Assembly: GCA_964439265.1 (NCBI GenBank)
Contig: CAYTOA010000019.1
Coordinates: 1 to 64,000, forward strand
Source of the DNA: JAGVPT01 sp964439265
Lineage (GTDB): Bacteria > Bacteroidota > Ignavibacteria > UBA10030 > UBA8401
DNA length: 64,000 nucleotides
Reading direction: 5' to 3'
Below the pieces are notes generated by a model, which saw only the letters and a list, made by a program, of their open reading frames with translations, was not told the DNA's origin and ran no database searches. This document shows, one piece after another, positions 1 to 7,316 of the stretch; within the stretch, counting starts at the first letter, position 1; the number at the start of each line of letters is the position of its first letter. A program made the translations under genes and the position numbers.

Positions 1-109
1 GCAGAATTCGGATAGATCTTTGTCTTTCTATCACGATGAAATTTGCTGAATTTGTGTAGAAATTAACAAAATCTTTGTCATCCCACTTGAATGTTGCGTG
101 TTTCTTCAT
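1..109 (-). CDS. partial cassette gene, unknown function
   Basis: An open frame starts with ATG at 109 and runs off the left edge after 36 codons, beginning MKKHATFKWDDKDF. An AGGA box sits just before the start. It lies immediately downstream, on the minus strand, of an attC-like site (179-248), in the same orientation as the other small genes here, so it is probably the next cassette of the array. I do not recognise the family from this fragment. The frame is short, but the ribosome binding site and position support a real start. Confidence 0.5.
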   Translation of the reverse strand, partial: MKKHATFKWDDKDFVNFYTNSANFIVIERQRSIRIL

Positions 110-125
110 TTTTTTCCTGTTTAAG

Positions 126-141
126 TCTAACTATAGTTAGA
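126..141. promoter_or_regulatory. 16-bp perfect palindrome between attC and cassette gene
   Basis: TCTAACTATAGTTAGA is its own reverse complement. It lies 17 bases before the start codon of the partial gene at 109, between that gene and the attC-like site, where an operator or a small stem in the leader could act. No regulator is assigned. Confidence 0.35.
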
Positions 142-178
142 TTGATCCTCTTGGGTATGCCTTACGATTTTATATGCT

Positions 179-248
179 ACCTAACGGACCGGAGCAAAAG
201 CTGCGGTTAATTGCTCATGGTTCCGTGTGCATGAGCGGTTGGTTAGAA
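179..248 (-). other. attC-like recombination site (C)
   Basis: Read on the minus strand, the right core GTTAGGT fits the attC R' consensus GTTRRRY, and 57 bases earlier TTCTAAC is its imperfect partner (CTAAC pairs with GTTAG). Inside these, ACCG pairs with CGGT, and CTCATG/CATGAG form an internal stem. The 70-base spacing and nested pairing are as expected for an integron attC. The right arm resembles the same arms at 736-770 and 1122-1150. Fold modelling would be needed to confirm the extrahelical bases. Confidence 0.55.
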
Positions 249-308
249 CGCACGCGCTTGCACCTCCAGCTAAACTTGACAAAAAATACAGGCGAAGTAA
301 TGTGACTC

Positions 309-485
309 TTACGAATCCGTCTTTGCTTTTTTATAGCCTCTTATTGCCACGATAATGAAAAGAATTCCAGCAATAATGTCTCCGTAAAACAAAAAAGGCC
401 TACCATTATAATTTGTTACACCAACAAACAAAAAACAAATAGCCGGGAGCAAAAAAAGCAGTGAATTGCGTTTTTGGTTTTTCAT
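309..485 (-). CDS. 58-residue two-helix membrane protein, cassette gene
   Basis: A 58-codon frame starts with ATG at 485 and ends at 309. It encodes a lysine/arginine-rich N-terminus (MKNQKRNS), a hydrophobic helix at about residues 9-23, a short polar loop (TNYNGRPF) and a second helix at about 35-48, then a basic tail. This is a plausible small inner-membrane protein with two spans. It sits about 60 bases before attC-like site C on the same strand, as a cassette gene should. Its upstream region is filled by the MITE-like element 526-711. Function unknown; small predicted membrane proteins are common integron cargo. Confidence 0.5.
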   Translation of the reverse strand: MKNQKRNSLLFLLPAICFLFVGVTNYNGRPFLFYGDIIAGILFIIVAIRGYKKAKTDS

Positions 486-525
486 TATTGATCTTTCTCT
501 AATAAATAAAAATTACAATACTGTG

Positions 526-711
526 TAGAAGCTATCTCAAAAACATTTCGCCTTGTCCTTCCCTACGGGTCTACGACCCGTAGGGTCGTGGACGATGCGC
601 TCGCTTCGCTCGCTTACTCAGGATGAACGGTTGTTTGTTCACCCTGAGCAAGTCCCCCGAAGGGGGACGCGTCGAAGGGGCAGCGCAAAATCATTTTTGA
701 GATAGCTTCTA
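526..711. mobile_element. MITE-like element with 18-bp terminal inverted repeats
   Basis: The segment is bounded by TAGAAGCTATCTCAAAAA (526-543) and its exact inverse (694-711). Inside is the dispersed core seen elsewhere in the window: the palindrome around ACGGGTCTACGACCCGT, then TTACTCAGGATGAAC and CACCCTGAGCAAGTCCC. There is no transposase frame. It lies inside the cassette array, upstream of the 58-residue membrane protein gene. No convincing target duplication is visible. Confidence 0.6.
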
Positions 712-735
712 ATATCATGAACATATCTTTGTGCA

Positions 736-832
736 GTCCAACGAACCCGAGCTAACCTGCGCCAACGTGTTCTTGGTTCAGCCAGCATCAGCGACTGACT
801 AGGCGGCACTACTTGGCGAAGCATCGTTCGGA
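736..832 (-). other. attC-like recombination site (B)
   Basis: This is the best attC candidate. On the minus strand R' is GTTGGAC (742-736), an exact fit to GTTRRRY, and R'' is TCCGAAC (832-826). The two arms, about 28 bases each, align in complement along most of their length (TCC, AACGA, GC-AA, TGC and GCC blocks), separated by a loop. The site begins inside the 3' end of the preceding small gene, which is common for cassette genes. Confidence 0.6.
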
Positions 833-1110
833 TAAGTATGAATTTTGATGGCTGAACCGTATCTGGTTGCCTCTTCGAACAATGCCAATCCTTCTGAGGA
901 ATGCCCGTTATCTTAGTCTGAACGAGCAATTGTCTCGATATGATTGAGTGTTTGAATTTGCCATCCTTCCGCATCCAAGACGCCTCGAGCGAAAACTTCG
1001 GCATTCTTAAGATCGCTTTGGTCAATCCAACAAGTTATGAATGCGCCGCCATAAATTTTGTTCAGCGACGAAGAACGTTTCGGGGTGCATGAAAATTCTA
1101 GAAGTAGCAT
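799..1110 (-). pseudogene. cassette gene interrupted by an in-frame stop
   Basis: The minus-strand frame reads through FITCWIDQSDLKNAEVF and ...HIETIARSD, meets TAA at 913-915, and continues in the same frame as DNGHSSEGLALFEEATRYGS...IHTYPNDA before a TAG at 799-801. Both halves have normal protein-like composition and seem to be one small soluble protein of about 85-100 residues, of a type I associate with integron cassette hypotheticals. The start is unclear; an ATG at 1110 is available but the N-terminal residues look non-native. Either the gene is decayed or the stop is a base-call error (TAT or TAC Tyr would restore it). Confidence 0.5.
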
Positions 1111-1114
1111 AGTT

Positions 1115-1180
1115 TGTGCGTCCTAACGGACCGAGCGAACCTGCGCCCAAATGATTCAAAGGTGTGTGTAATGGCGGCTC
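1115..1180 (-). other. attC-like recombination site (A), degenerate
   Basis: On the minus strand the segment ends in a right arm very similar to that of site B (GCGCAGGTTCGCTCGG, then GTTAGGA), directly downstream of the frameshifted small gene. The left partner is poorly conserved: only GAGC/GCTC and GCC/GGC pairings are seen near 1171-1180. I call it attC-like because of the shared right arm and its position, not from a complete fold. Confidence 0.4.
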
Positions 1181-1443
1181 TTAAACTTCAAAGAGTTTAT
1201 CCATCAGTTCACAATACTGACTAAATCCATCCTCACGCAAAGCAGATAATGTTAACTTGCTTGAAGCGGTCAAATTAGCCTCTAAAATCTCGTTCTGGAT
1301 CTTCTTCCAGAGGTCGGCTTTTTTTCTAAACCTCTCATTAGATCTTTGAGCACTGATCTTTCAAGATTCGAAATTGAAACCTCGACAGCCGTTTCAATTT
1401 CCTGTAATATTGTATTATAGATTATAAATTGCTCTTCGTTCAT
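1181..1443 (-). pseudogene. cassette gene with a frameshift in an A7 run
   Basis: ATG at 1441-1443 follows a strong GGGAGG box. The frame encodes MNEEQFIIYNTILQEIE...LMRGLEKK, then a run of seven A (T7 at 1319-1325 on the plus strand). One extra base there gives a continuation ADLWKKIQNEILEAN...YCELMDKLFEV ending at 1181. The joined product would be 87 residues, acidic and helical. The total length (263) is one base short of a multiple of three. It is either a sequencing/assembly slip, real decay, or a slippage-controlled gene. Family not recognised. Confidence 0.55.
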
Positions 1444-1664
1444 AGGAACCTCCCTTCGGATTGTGGAGTGAATTGGGAGATGATGATTCGAGGATCCAAT
1501 AGTGACCTGGATTCTGTTATCACTGTTATTGAGACGGGATATTAGATCTATTCTGAATGTTCCGCGTCTCAGAGGACAAAATGAATATGGAGGGATTGTC
1601 CGGTAGGGCCCCCTCGCGGATCTCTTGTGCAAAACTACTGCTATTCACATACAAAAGCAAACCG

Positions 1665-1690
1665 TAAAAAAAGGCCATTGCTGGCCCTTT
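1665..1690 (-). terminator. rho-independent terminator
   Basis: On the minus strand GGCCA-GCAA-TGGCC is followed by a run of T, directly after the stop of the 141-residue gene at 1698-2123. It separates that gene from the cassette array. Confidence 0.75.
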
Positions 1691-1697
1691 GAAGTTT

Positions 1698-2123
1698 CTA
1701 CGTTCTGGCAATGAACAGACTAAGCCCGATAGCCCTAGCATCTTCAGCTCTGAATCCAAGGTCAGGCACAGCTGCAAGAATCTCACCGGCATCGCGCATC
1801 GATTGGATCATGATATCTTTCAGGTTGTCTACCTTCGACGCCGATTCTTGCTCAGCCGCTTTTCCCAATAAGGAGACTTCCACCTTGTTCTTGCCGGTGA
1901 GCTTCACGATGATCTCCGATCCAGCTTTCAACTGCTGAGACTGGATAACGTCATGCGCCGGTGATGGTGCAAACCATACCAGTTCCTCACCAGCTTCGTT
2001 CGTCACGGCATACATAAAATATCTGCCATGCCCGTTCTCACCTATCAGCGGTTCATTTCGCAACAGCTTGAGTTTGATCGGCTGGTTCAATTGCAATTCC
2101 AACTTCGGACGATTGTTCGACAT
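1698..2123 (-). CDS. phage-like hypothetical protein, 141 aa
   Basis: A soluble protein with an N-terminal beta-rich part (residues about 6-80: PKLELQLNQPIKLKLL, YFMYAVTNEAGEELVWFAP, GSEIIVKL) that could form an OB-like barrel, a short linker, and a C-terminal helical part ending AIGLSLFIART. From memory, this overall layout resembles small uncharacterised proteins carried by prophages and plasmids; I cannot name a family. It has its own terminator and lies between a tRNA-Leu and a cassette array, in line with an accessory origin. Function unknown; single-stranded DNA binding is only a guess. Confidence 0.7.
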   Translation of the reverse strand: MSNNRPKLELQLNQPIKLKLLRNEPLIGENGHGRYFMYAVTNEAGEELVWFAPSPAHDVIQSQQLKAGSEIIVKLTGKNKVEVSLLGKAAEQESASKVDNLKDIMIQSMRDAGEILAAVPDLGFRAEDARAIGLSLFIART

Positions 2124-2288
2124 TGTCTTCTTCTCCCCGTTTAGTTTTGAATGAAAAGTTTACTGTGGCAGGCGTTTTCTCGCCGATGAAGGAACATAGA
2201 AACTCCCACGAATGGTTACCAATTTAGTTACCAATCGACGAGAGTTTTAAAAAAGTGGGGGATTTTGAGCGGATGAACCAACTTTTTG

Positions 2289-2371
2289 TGCCCGAGGGGA
2301 GACTTGAACTCCCATGCCCTTGCGAGCGCTGCCTCCTGAAGACAGTGTGTCTGCCATTTCACCACTCGGGC
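2289..2371 (-). tRNA. tRNA-Leu (CAG anticodon)
   Basis: The minus strand folds into a class II tRNA of 83 nt: acceptor GCCCGAG/CTCGGGC, a D arm, anticodon stem CTGTC/GGCAG with loop TTCAGGA giving anticodon CAG, a long variable arm, and T arm GGGAG/CTCCC around TTCAAGT. The discriminator base is A and CCA is not encoded. It faces the accessory segment to its left. Between 2372 and 2671 no gene is seen apart from a promoter candidate. Confidence 0.93.
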
Positions 2372-2505
2372 AAATATCTGATCTAAAGATACAAAATTAC
2401 AAAACTCAAATCAATATCCCAATCCCTGCGAAGATCCGAATGCGATTCGAGGATCCGGGATAAATGCGACGGGGCTCACATGAAACGGGGAAGAATTATT
2501 TACTT

Positions 2506-2536
2506 TTTGTTCTGAAACTGGGATTTTGTATCTTTG
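2506..2536 (+). promoter_or_regulatory. candidate Bacteroidota-type promoter of the TerC gene
   Basis: TTTG at 2506-2509 and TATCTTTG at 2529-2536, 19 bases apart, match the Bacteroidota -33 TTTG / -7 TAnnTTTG pattern. It would give a leader of about 130 bases before the start at 2672. Confidence 0.35.
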
Positions 2537-2671
2537 TCAGGGAAATGCTTTATATCAGGAACTTCGCGATTGAATTCTAGCGGCACAGGAAGTGGCGGAG
2601 GGAAATGGACGAACGGCGAAACGACCGCGAACATCAATTCATAATTCTTTACTAAGAGCACTATACCGGCT

Positions 2672-3502
2672 ATGTCCGTTCGGAAGGCGATCGTCTGGAG
2701 CATCTTTTGGATTGTGCTTTCTCTGTTGATGAATATCGCAGTCTATTTCGCGTTCGGAGAGCAGAGAGCCCTGGAATTCTTTACCGGCTATGTCATCGAA
2801 AAATCTCTCAGCATTGACAATCTTTTTGTCTTCCTCCTCATCTTTTCCTATTTTAAGATTCCGCCGATACAACAACGGCGGGTGTTGAATTTTGGAATCA
2901 TCGGCGTGGTGATCCTCAGAGGCGTATTGATACTTTTGGGAACTGCGTTGGTGAAAGAATTCCACTGGGTGATGTATCTTTTCGGTGTAGTGATCCTCTA
3001 TTCGGGGTACCAGATCACTTTTGGCAAGGAGAAAAAGATAGAGCCGGAGAATAACCTAATTCTAAGGCTCTTTCGAAAGTTCATCTCCGTGTCGTCCGGT
3101 GACAGCGGCGGGCATTTTTTTTTTCGAGAGAAGGGAATTCTGCACGCGACATCGCTATTTGTTGTCCTTCTGATCATTGAGACGACGGACGTGGTATTCG
3201 CGGTAGACTCCATTCCGGCGATTTTCGCGATCACGACCGATCCGGTGATCGTTTTCAGTTCGAACGTCATGGCCGTGCTGGGGCTGAGGTCCATGTACTT
3301 TGTTCTCGAAAAGGGTCAGCAGAAATTTGAATACATGAAATACGGTGTCGGCGTCGTGTTAGGCTATGTAGGAGTGAAGATGCTCATGATGGACATCGTC
3401 ACGATCAACCTTGTGATCTCCCTTCTGATCATCGCGACGATTCTGGGAATTTCGGTCCTGGCATCGTATGTTGTCAAGGGGAAACAACCCCTGGCCCCGT
3501 AA
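2672..3502 (+). CDS. TerC/Alx-family integral membrane protein
   Basis: A polytopic membrane protein of 276 residues with the TerC signatures EKSLSIDNLFVF (about residues 43-54) and ETTDVVFAVDSIPA (about 170-183), whose acidic residues are thought to bind the transported metal. Family members export Mn(II) or take part in tellurium resistance, and several load metal onto secreted enzymes. The start lacks the first hydrophobic segment usual in Alx-type homologues; an in-frame stop lies ten codons upstream, so either the gene is short or a frameshift has removed the N-terminus. A T10 run inside the gene (3115-3124, encoding HFFF) is a slip-prone site, but the frame is correct there by comparison with the family. 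Confidence 0.85.
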   Translation: MSVRKAIVWSIFWIVLSLLMNIAVYFAFGEQRALEFFTGYVIEKSLSIDNLFVFLLIFSYFKIPPIQQRRVLNFGIIGVVILRGVLILLGTALVKEFHWVMYLFGVVILYSGYQITFGKEKKIEPENNLILRLFRKFISVSSGDSGGHFFFREKGILHATSLFVVLLIIETTDVVFAVDSIPAIFAITTDPVIVFSSNVMAVLGLRSMYFVLEKGQQKFEYMKYGVGVVLGYVGVKMLMMDIVTINLVISLLIIATILGISVLASYVVKGKQPLAP

Positions 3503-3589
3503 CGGAAATATCCGCTTGTGGCCATCGTGAAAGCCTTGTGTTATGCGAGTGCAGAGAGAAAACTCATACAATTTAACGGCATGATTCGG

Positions 3590-5290
3590 ATGAAGAACTG
3601 TTTCATTTATTCCGTTGTAGTACTCCTATTGAAAATGCCGCTTATTGCTCAGACCGTCTATCTGCCGGCAACGCACGAAGTGTATCATTTTCTCGACGCC
3701 ATGGCCGCGAAACAGATTATTCATGACTACCGAGATGCCGTGAAGCCGCTCTCACGGCATGCGATCGCAATGTTTCTCGTTCAAGTCGACAGCCTGAGTT
3801 CGCGATTGACAACCGTGGAAGGGGACGAGCTAAGATTTTACAAAGAAGAGTTCTTTCAGGAAATCAGAAGTCTGGGTTACGGAAATCTGACTGATGGGCG
3901 TTGGCACGTGTACACGTACGAGAGCGAGCCAACGCGGTTATCTATCGACGTCATCGGTTCAGTGTCGGAGAATCATCAGGCGGACGGAAAAACTCTTTCG
4001 GAAACAACGAACGGAATTTCAATCTACGGAAACATCGGAAACAGCGTCGGCGCCTATTTTTATTATCACGATTCTCACGACGGCGGCTCGTATGTCAGCA
4101 CATTAGGAACCCAATCAGGTTCTCAAGCGTCGCTCCGGCCTCTTTCCCCGTTGCCAGCCGTGGTTTCATCTACCCCGGGGGTGTCAACCAGCACGTTTGA
4201 CTATGATCTGTTTTACGGGCAGGTGAACGTGGATTATGGATTTGTGACGTTGACCGCCGAGCAAATGCCGAATGTGTGGGGTTCGGGCGAGAACGGCAAC
4301 CTCATCCTCTCGAACAAGGCCCCCGCCTACCCTCAGCTGAAATTGCATGCGCGTCTCAGCAAAGATATTGACTTTACCTACATCCACGGATGGCTTTTTT
4401 CAGGTATCGTCGATTCTTCGCGAAGCTATACCGATGAACGCGGATCTCTGAGAACGTTGTATATGCAGAAGTATATTGCTGCCAATATGCTGGAATGTAC
4501 TCCGTGGAACGGCGTGAACATCGCCGTCGGTGAATCGGAGATCTACGGGGGATCTGGACGCAGCCCCGAATTGTTGTACCTGATACCGATCATGCTTTTC
4601 AAATCGGCAGAGCATTACTTGGACGACGAGGACAATTCTCAGATATTCTTTAATTTTAAATTGACCGCCGTCAAAAATTTTGATTTCTATCTTCCGATTT
4701 TTGTCGACGAGTTTAGAACGAGTACATTTCTTAGTCCCACGCAAAATCACAATCAAGTGGGATTTACGTTGGGGGGCGATGCGTACGATCTTTTTTACCA
4801 TGACACAAGGATCAACGTTGAATATACGCGAATCAATCCATGGGTCTATAACCATCAGTACGCTGAGGATACATACCAAAATCATGGCGTGACGCTAGGA
4901 GATTGGATCGGTCAGAACGCAGACCTCTTTTCAGTTTCCGTTTACCATCGCCCGGCTTACAATCTTGAAATAGGACTGAAATTTCAATCGTTGAGAAAAG
5001 GGGGAAAAGAGGACACATATTACCAATACGGTGCACCCGAGCCGGATTTCTTGTACGGCCCTCTTACCAAAGAACAATCTTTTGGTATCGTCGCGAGTTA
5101 CCAGCCGTTACGCGACCTCTTCGTTGATTTTCACGCTTTCCGGACGCGATTCACGACGGGTATGACGGCTGCCTACACGGATGTCAGAGGGTATAACGAG
5201 TTCTTGAACAACACGTTTGATTACCTGCTCGACCCGGGCTATGCCGGGAAATATGATATTTTGATCGGTGTTCGATATAATCTGTTTTGA
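3590..5290 (+). CDS. Wzi-like capsule assembly outer-membrane barrel
   Basis: A 566-residue protein with a signal peptide (MKNCFIYSVVVLLLKMPLIAQ) and a mature part dominated by alternating beta strands. The segment QMPNVWGSGENGNLILSNKAP at about residue 230 fits the conserved WGxGxxGNLxLSNxAP region of the Wzi family, which helps anchor capsular polysaccharide at the outer membrane. The final residues (GVRYNLF) end in Phe, as outer-membrane barrels do. Starts at 3518 and 3581 are also in frame, but 3590 gives a standard signal peptide. It stands alone, far from the polysaccharide genes at 25-39 kb with which it might cooperate. Confidence 0.75.
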   Translation: MKNCFIYSVVVLLLKMPLIAQTVYLPATHEVYHFLDAMAAKQIIHDYRDAVKPLSRHAIAMFLVQVDSLSSRLTTVEGDELRFYKEEFFQEIRSLGYGNLTDGRWHVYTYESEPTRLSIDVIGSVSENHQADGKTLSETTNGISIYGNIGNSVGAYFYYHDSHDGGSYVSTLGTQSGSQASLRPLSPLPAVVSSTPGVSTSTFDYDLFYGQVNVDYGFVTLTAEQMPNVWGSGENGNLILSNKAPAYPQLKLHARLSKDIDFTYIHGWLFSGIVDSSRSYTDERGSLRTLYMQKYIAANMLECTPWNGVNIAVGESEIYGGSGRSPELLYLIPIMLFKSAEHYLDDEDNSQIFFNFKLTAVKNFDFYLPIFVDEFRTSTFLSPTQNHNQVGFTLGGDAYDLFYHDTRINVEYTRINPWVYNHQYAEDTYQNHGVTLGDWIGQNADLFSVSVYHRPAYNLEIGLKFQSLRKGGKEDTYYQYGAPEPDFLYGPLTKEQSFGIVASYQPLRDLFVDFHAFRTRFTTGMTAAYTDVRGYNEFLNNTFDYLLDPGYAGKYDILIGVRYNLF

Positions 5291-5510
5291 CGAAGCACTC
5301 GGCGGACCGGTTGCGTTTGCCGGCTTCGGCCGTTGGCCGACCGGGAGTCAAACGAACGATTGCTCCGCTCTTTTCCCGGCTTCGCCGTATCGGCATCGCT
5401 ATGACGTCAGATCAACGAGTTCATTTCCGCACAGTGCATCAATTGCTAACGGAATTCATCTTAAACTTTGACCCGCTTTTGGTGTCAAAAACAGTACGGC
5501 AAGATACCCG

Positions 5511-6062
5511 ATGGATCAACGCAGCGACCATGAGCTGATTCGTGATTTTAAGAATGGGAATGACAAAGCGTTCAACATTCTTGTCCTTCGGTATCAGGAA
5601 AAAATATACTGGGTTGTCAGGCGCCTGCTCCCGGACCACGACGAAGCTGACGATGTTGTCCAGGATATTTTCGTCAAGGTCTACAGGTCGCTCAATTCTT
5701 TCAAAGGCGATTCGAGTTTCTACACATGGCTGTACAGGATCGCAGTGAACTTGTCGCTGAACGAGATCCGCCGGAAAAAGACCCGAAGGACGTTTGCCCT
5801 CGATGACACCGCCGCTCAGTATGAATCGGGCGACGTGCTTCCCCTTGAGCAAATGGAGCGTGACGAGCGGACGCGATTGATCAAGGAGGCGATCGAGCGA
5901 TTGCCGGAGAAGCAGAAGAAGGTTTTTGTGCTCAGGTACTATGAAGAATTGCCGTACGAAGATATTTCTAAGATTCTTAAAACGAGCGTTGGCGGTTTGA
6001 AGGCAAATTATTTTCACGCGGTTAAAAAAATTGCGGAGTATGTGAAACATGGATTGCGATAA
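5511..6062 (+). CDS. ECF-type RNA polymerase sigma factor
   Basis: A 183-residue sigma-70 family protein with region 2 (residues about 20-90: HDEADDVVQDIFVKVYRSLNSF and FYTWLYRIAVNLSLNEIRRKK) and region 4 (about 125-180: IERLPEKQKKVFVLRYYEELPYEDISKIL). Lacking regions 1 and 3, it is of the ECF/RpoE class, which directs polymerase to stress-response promoters. Its end overlaps the start of the next gene, a zinc-finger anti-sigma factor, by 14 bases, the classic arrangement in which the inhibitor controls the sigma factor. Confidence 0.93.
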   Translation: MDQRSDHELIRDFKNGNDKAFNILVLRYQEKIYWVVRRLLPDHDEADDVVQDIFVKVYRSLNSFKGDSSFYTWLYRIAVNLSLNEIRRKKTRRTFALDDTAAQYESGDVLPLEQMERDERTRLIKEAIERLPEKQKKVFVLRYYEELPYEDISKILKTSVGGLKANYFHAVKKIAEYVKHGLR

Positions 6063-6705
6063 GATTCAAGAATTGCTGGTCGGGCTTCGGGACGGAACCC
6101 TTCCGCAGGAGGAACGACAGTCGGTCGAGCAGCATGTTTCGACGTGCGTTCGATGCACGAATGACCTGGCTCTCATCGACGAGGCATTCGAGTTGCTGCG
6201 CGATGTTGATGAAGAGGAAGCCCCGACTCACTACTTCACAAATCTGCTTCCGCGCATTTATGAGAGGATCGAAAAACGCCGTGGACGTGATCTCGGGTTT
6301 GCCGCGCCGGTCTGGCTGCAGCGGCTTCTGGCTCCTGTGTCGGCATGTGCGGTCCTCGTGCTCATGTTCGGAATGTATAAGCTATTTAATCCGGTGTCGG
6401 ACCCGTCGCAATCGCATTTGATGGAAATCGTCTCCGAATTTCCGGGCGAGGAAATTGAAGGGGTGGCAGAATCGGAGTCAGTTTCCTCCGTCCTGGCGAG
6501 AGCCGTTGAGCCGTCCCAGCGTTTGATGGAATCGGTAGGCAATCCCACGATGGTATCCCGGGACATCGAGCGCGTTCTGGTCGACGATCAACTCGACCAT
6601 GGGCATGCCCTCTCAATATTTCTTGCAGCTGAACATCCTTTTGAAGATATTACCGACGAAGACGTCGATTCCGTGATCAAAAAACTTAACGATACGTCAT
6701 TATAA
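6049..6705 (+). CDS. zinc-finger anti-sigma factor
   Basis: 218 residues. The N-terminus (MDCDKIQELLVGLRDGTLPQ...) contains the ZAS motif HVSTCVRC (His-x3-Cys-x2-Cys) at about residues 29-36, which binds zinc and clamps the ECF sigma factor. A single hydrophobic segment (LLAPVSACAVLVLMFGMYKLF, about 89-109) would place the C-terminal half outside the cytoplasm as sensor. It overlaps the sigma gene and is followed 16 bases later by a Spy-like periplasmic protein, so the three probably form one envelope-stress operon. Confidence 0.88.
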   Translation: MDCDKIQELLVGLRDGTLPQEERQSVEQHVSTCVRCTNDLALIDEAFELLRDVDEEEAPTHYFTNLLPRIYERIEKRRGRDLGFAAPVWLQRLLAPVSACAVLVLMFGMYKLFNPVSDPSQSHLMEIVSEFPGEEIEGVAESESVSSVLARAVEPSQRLMESVGNPTMVSRDIERVLVDDQLDHGHALSIFLAAEHPFEDITDEDVDSVIKKLNDTSL

Positions 6706-6721
6706 CTCAGAGAAGGTCACC

Positions 6722-7213
6722 ATGAAAGTTTTTGTTACAACAGTACTCGGTGTTATGTTTTTGGTGACGAGTTCGTTGGTGGCACAGCAGGAGCACGGTA
6801 ATCGCTCCCAGCAGCCGGCGATGGACCGCATCGAAAGCTGGAAGAAAGTCCGTATGCTTGAATCGTTGAAATTGGAGGAAGATCAATCGGTCAAATTTAT
6901 TGCGAAGTACAACAAGCACCAGGACATCATGCACGAATTTGAGAAGGAGAGGAATGATCTGGTCGACAAATTGGATGCTCAGTCAAAGTCCGACGCAGAA
7001 GACGACGAGTACAACCAAACATTCAATACCTTGCTCGACATCGACAAGAAGATTGCGGGCGAGAGACTTCGATTTTTCATGGAGCTGAAAGAGATCCTCA
7101 CAATCAAACAGATCGCACAATTTGTCGTGTTTGAACGCAATTTTGCGCAGGAGTTGCGCAAGGCCGTGCGCGATGTGCAGCGTGAGCGGCTGAAGGATCA
7201 AAAGGATCAATAG
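6722..7213 (+). CDS. Spy/CpxP-like periplasmic protein
   Basis: 163 residues with a signal peptide (MKVFVTTVLGVMFLVTSSLVAQ) and a wholly helical, charged mature part in which LKLEEDQSVKFIAKYNKH and LKEILTIKQIAQFVVFE resemble the two LTxxQ-type helices of Spy/CpxP proteins. Those proteins act as periplasmic chaperones or feedback regulators of envelope stress. It follows the sigma/anti-sigma pair closely and is followed by a terminator, so it is probably the end of that operon and could be a target or modulator of the stress response. Confidence 0.75.
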   Translation: MKVFVTTVLGVMFLVTSSLVAQQEHGNRSQQPAMDRIESWKKVRMLESLKLEEDQSVKFIAKYNKHQDIMHEFEKERNDLVDKLDAQSKSDAEDDEYNQTFNTLLDIDKKIAGERLRFFMELKEILTIKQIAQFVVFERNFAQELRKAVRDVQRERLKDQKDQ

Positions 7214-7234
7214 AGACATCATATCGAATTGAAC

Positions 7235-7279
7235 AAAAAAGGGTGGGGTTCCGATTCGGACCTCACTCTTTTGTTTTTT
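7235..7279 (+). terminator. rho-independent terminator
   Basis: AAAGGGTGGGGTTCCGA pairs with TCGGACCTCACTCTTT to give a long, slightly imperfect stem followed by TTGTTTTTT. It ends the sigma-factor operon. Confidence 0.85.
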
Positions 7280-7316
7280 CAGGGGCGGCGACTTTCCCTC
7301 GCTCGGGTTCCAAGTG

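Noticed and set aside
639..1025. 128-codon minus-strand frame across the cassette region
   Set aside because: It crosses the attC-like site and the repeat element in a different frame from the recognised cassette gene, and its translation is arginine-rich shadow.
1450..1697. Integrase attI site or intI gene to the right of the cassettes
   Set aside because: No tyrosine recombinase frame exists in 1450-2670 on either strand, and no second core site was seen there.
2377..2671. yybP-ykoY manganese riboswitch before the TerC-family gene
   Set aside because: TerC relatives often have this riboswitch, so I looked for its conserved paired loops. No matching GGGGAGTA/CCGAAA-type elements were found.
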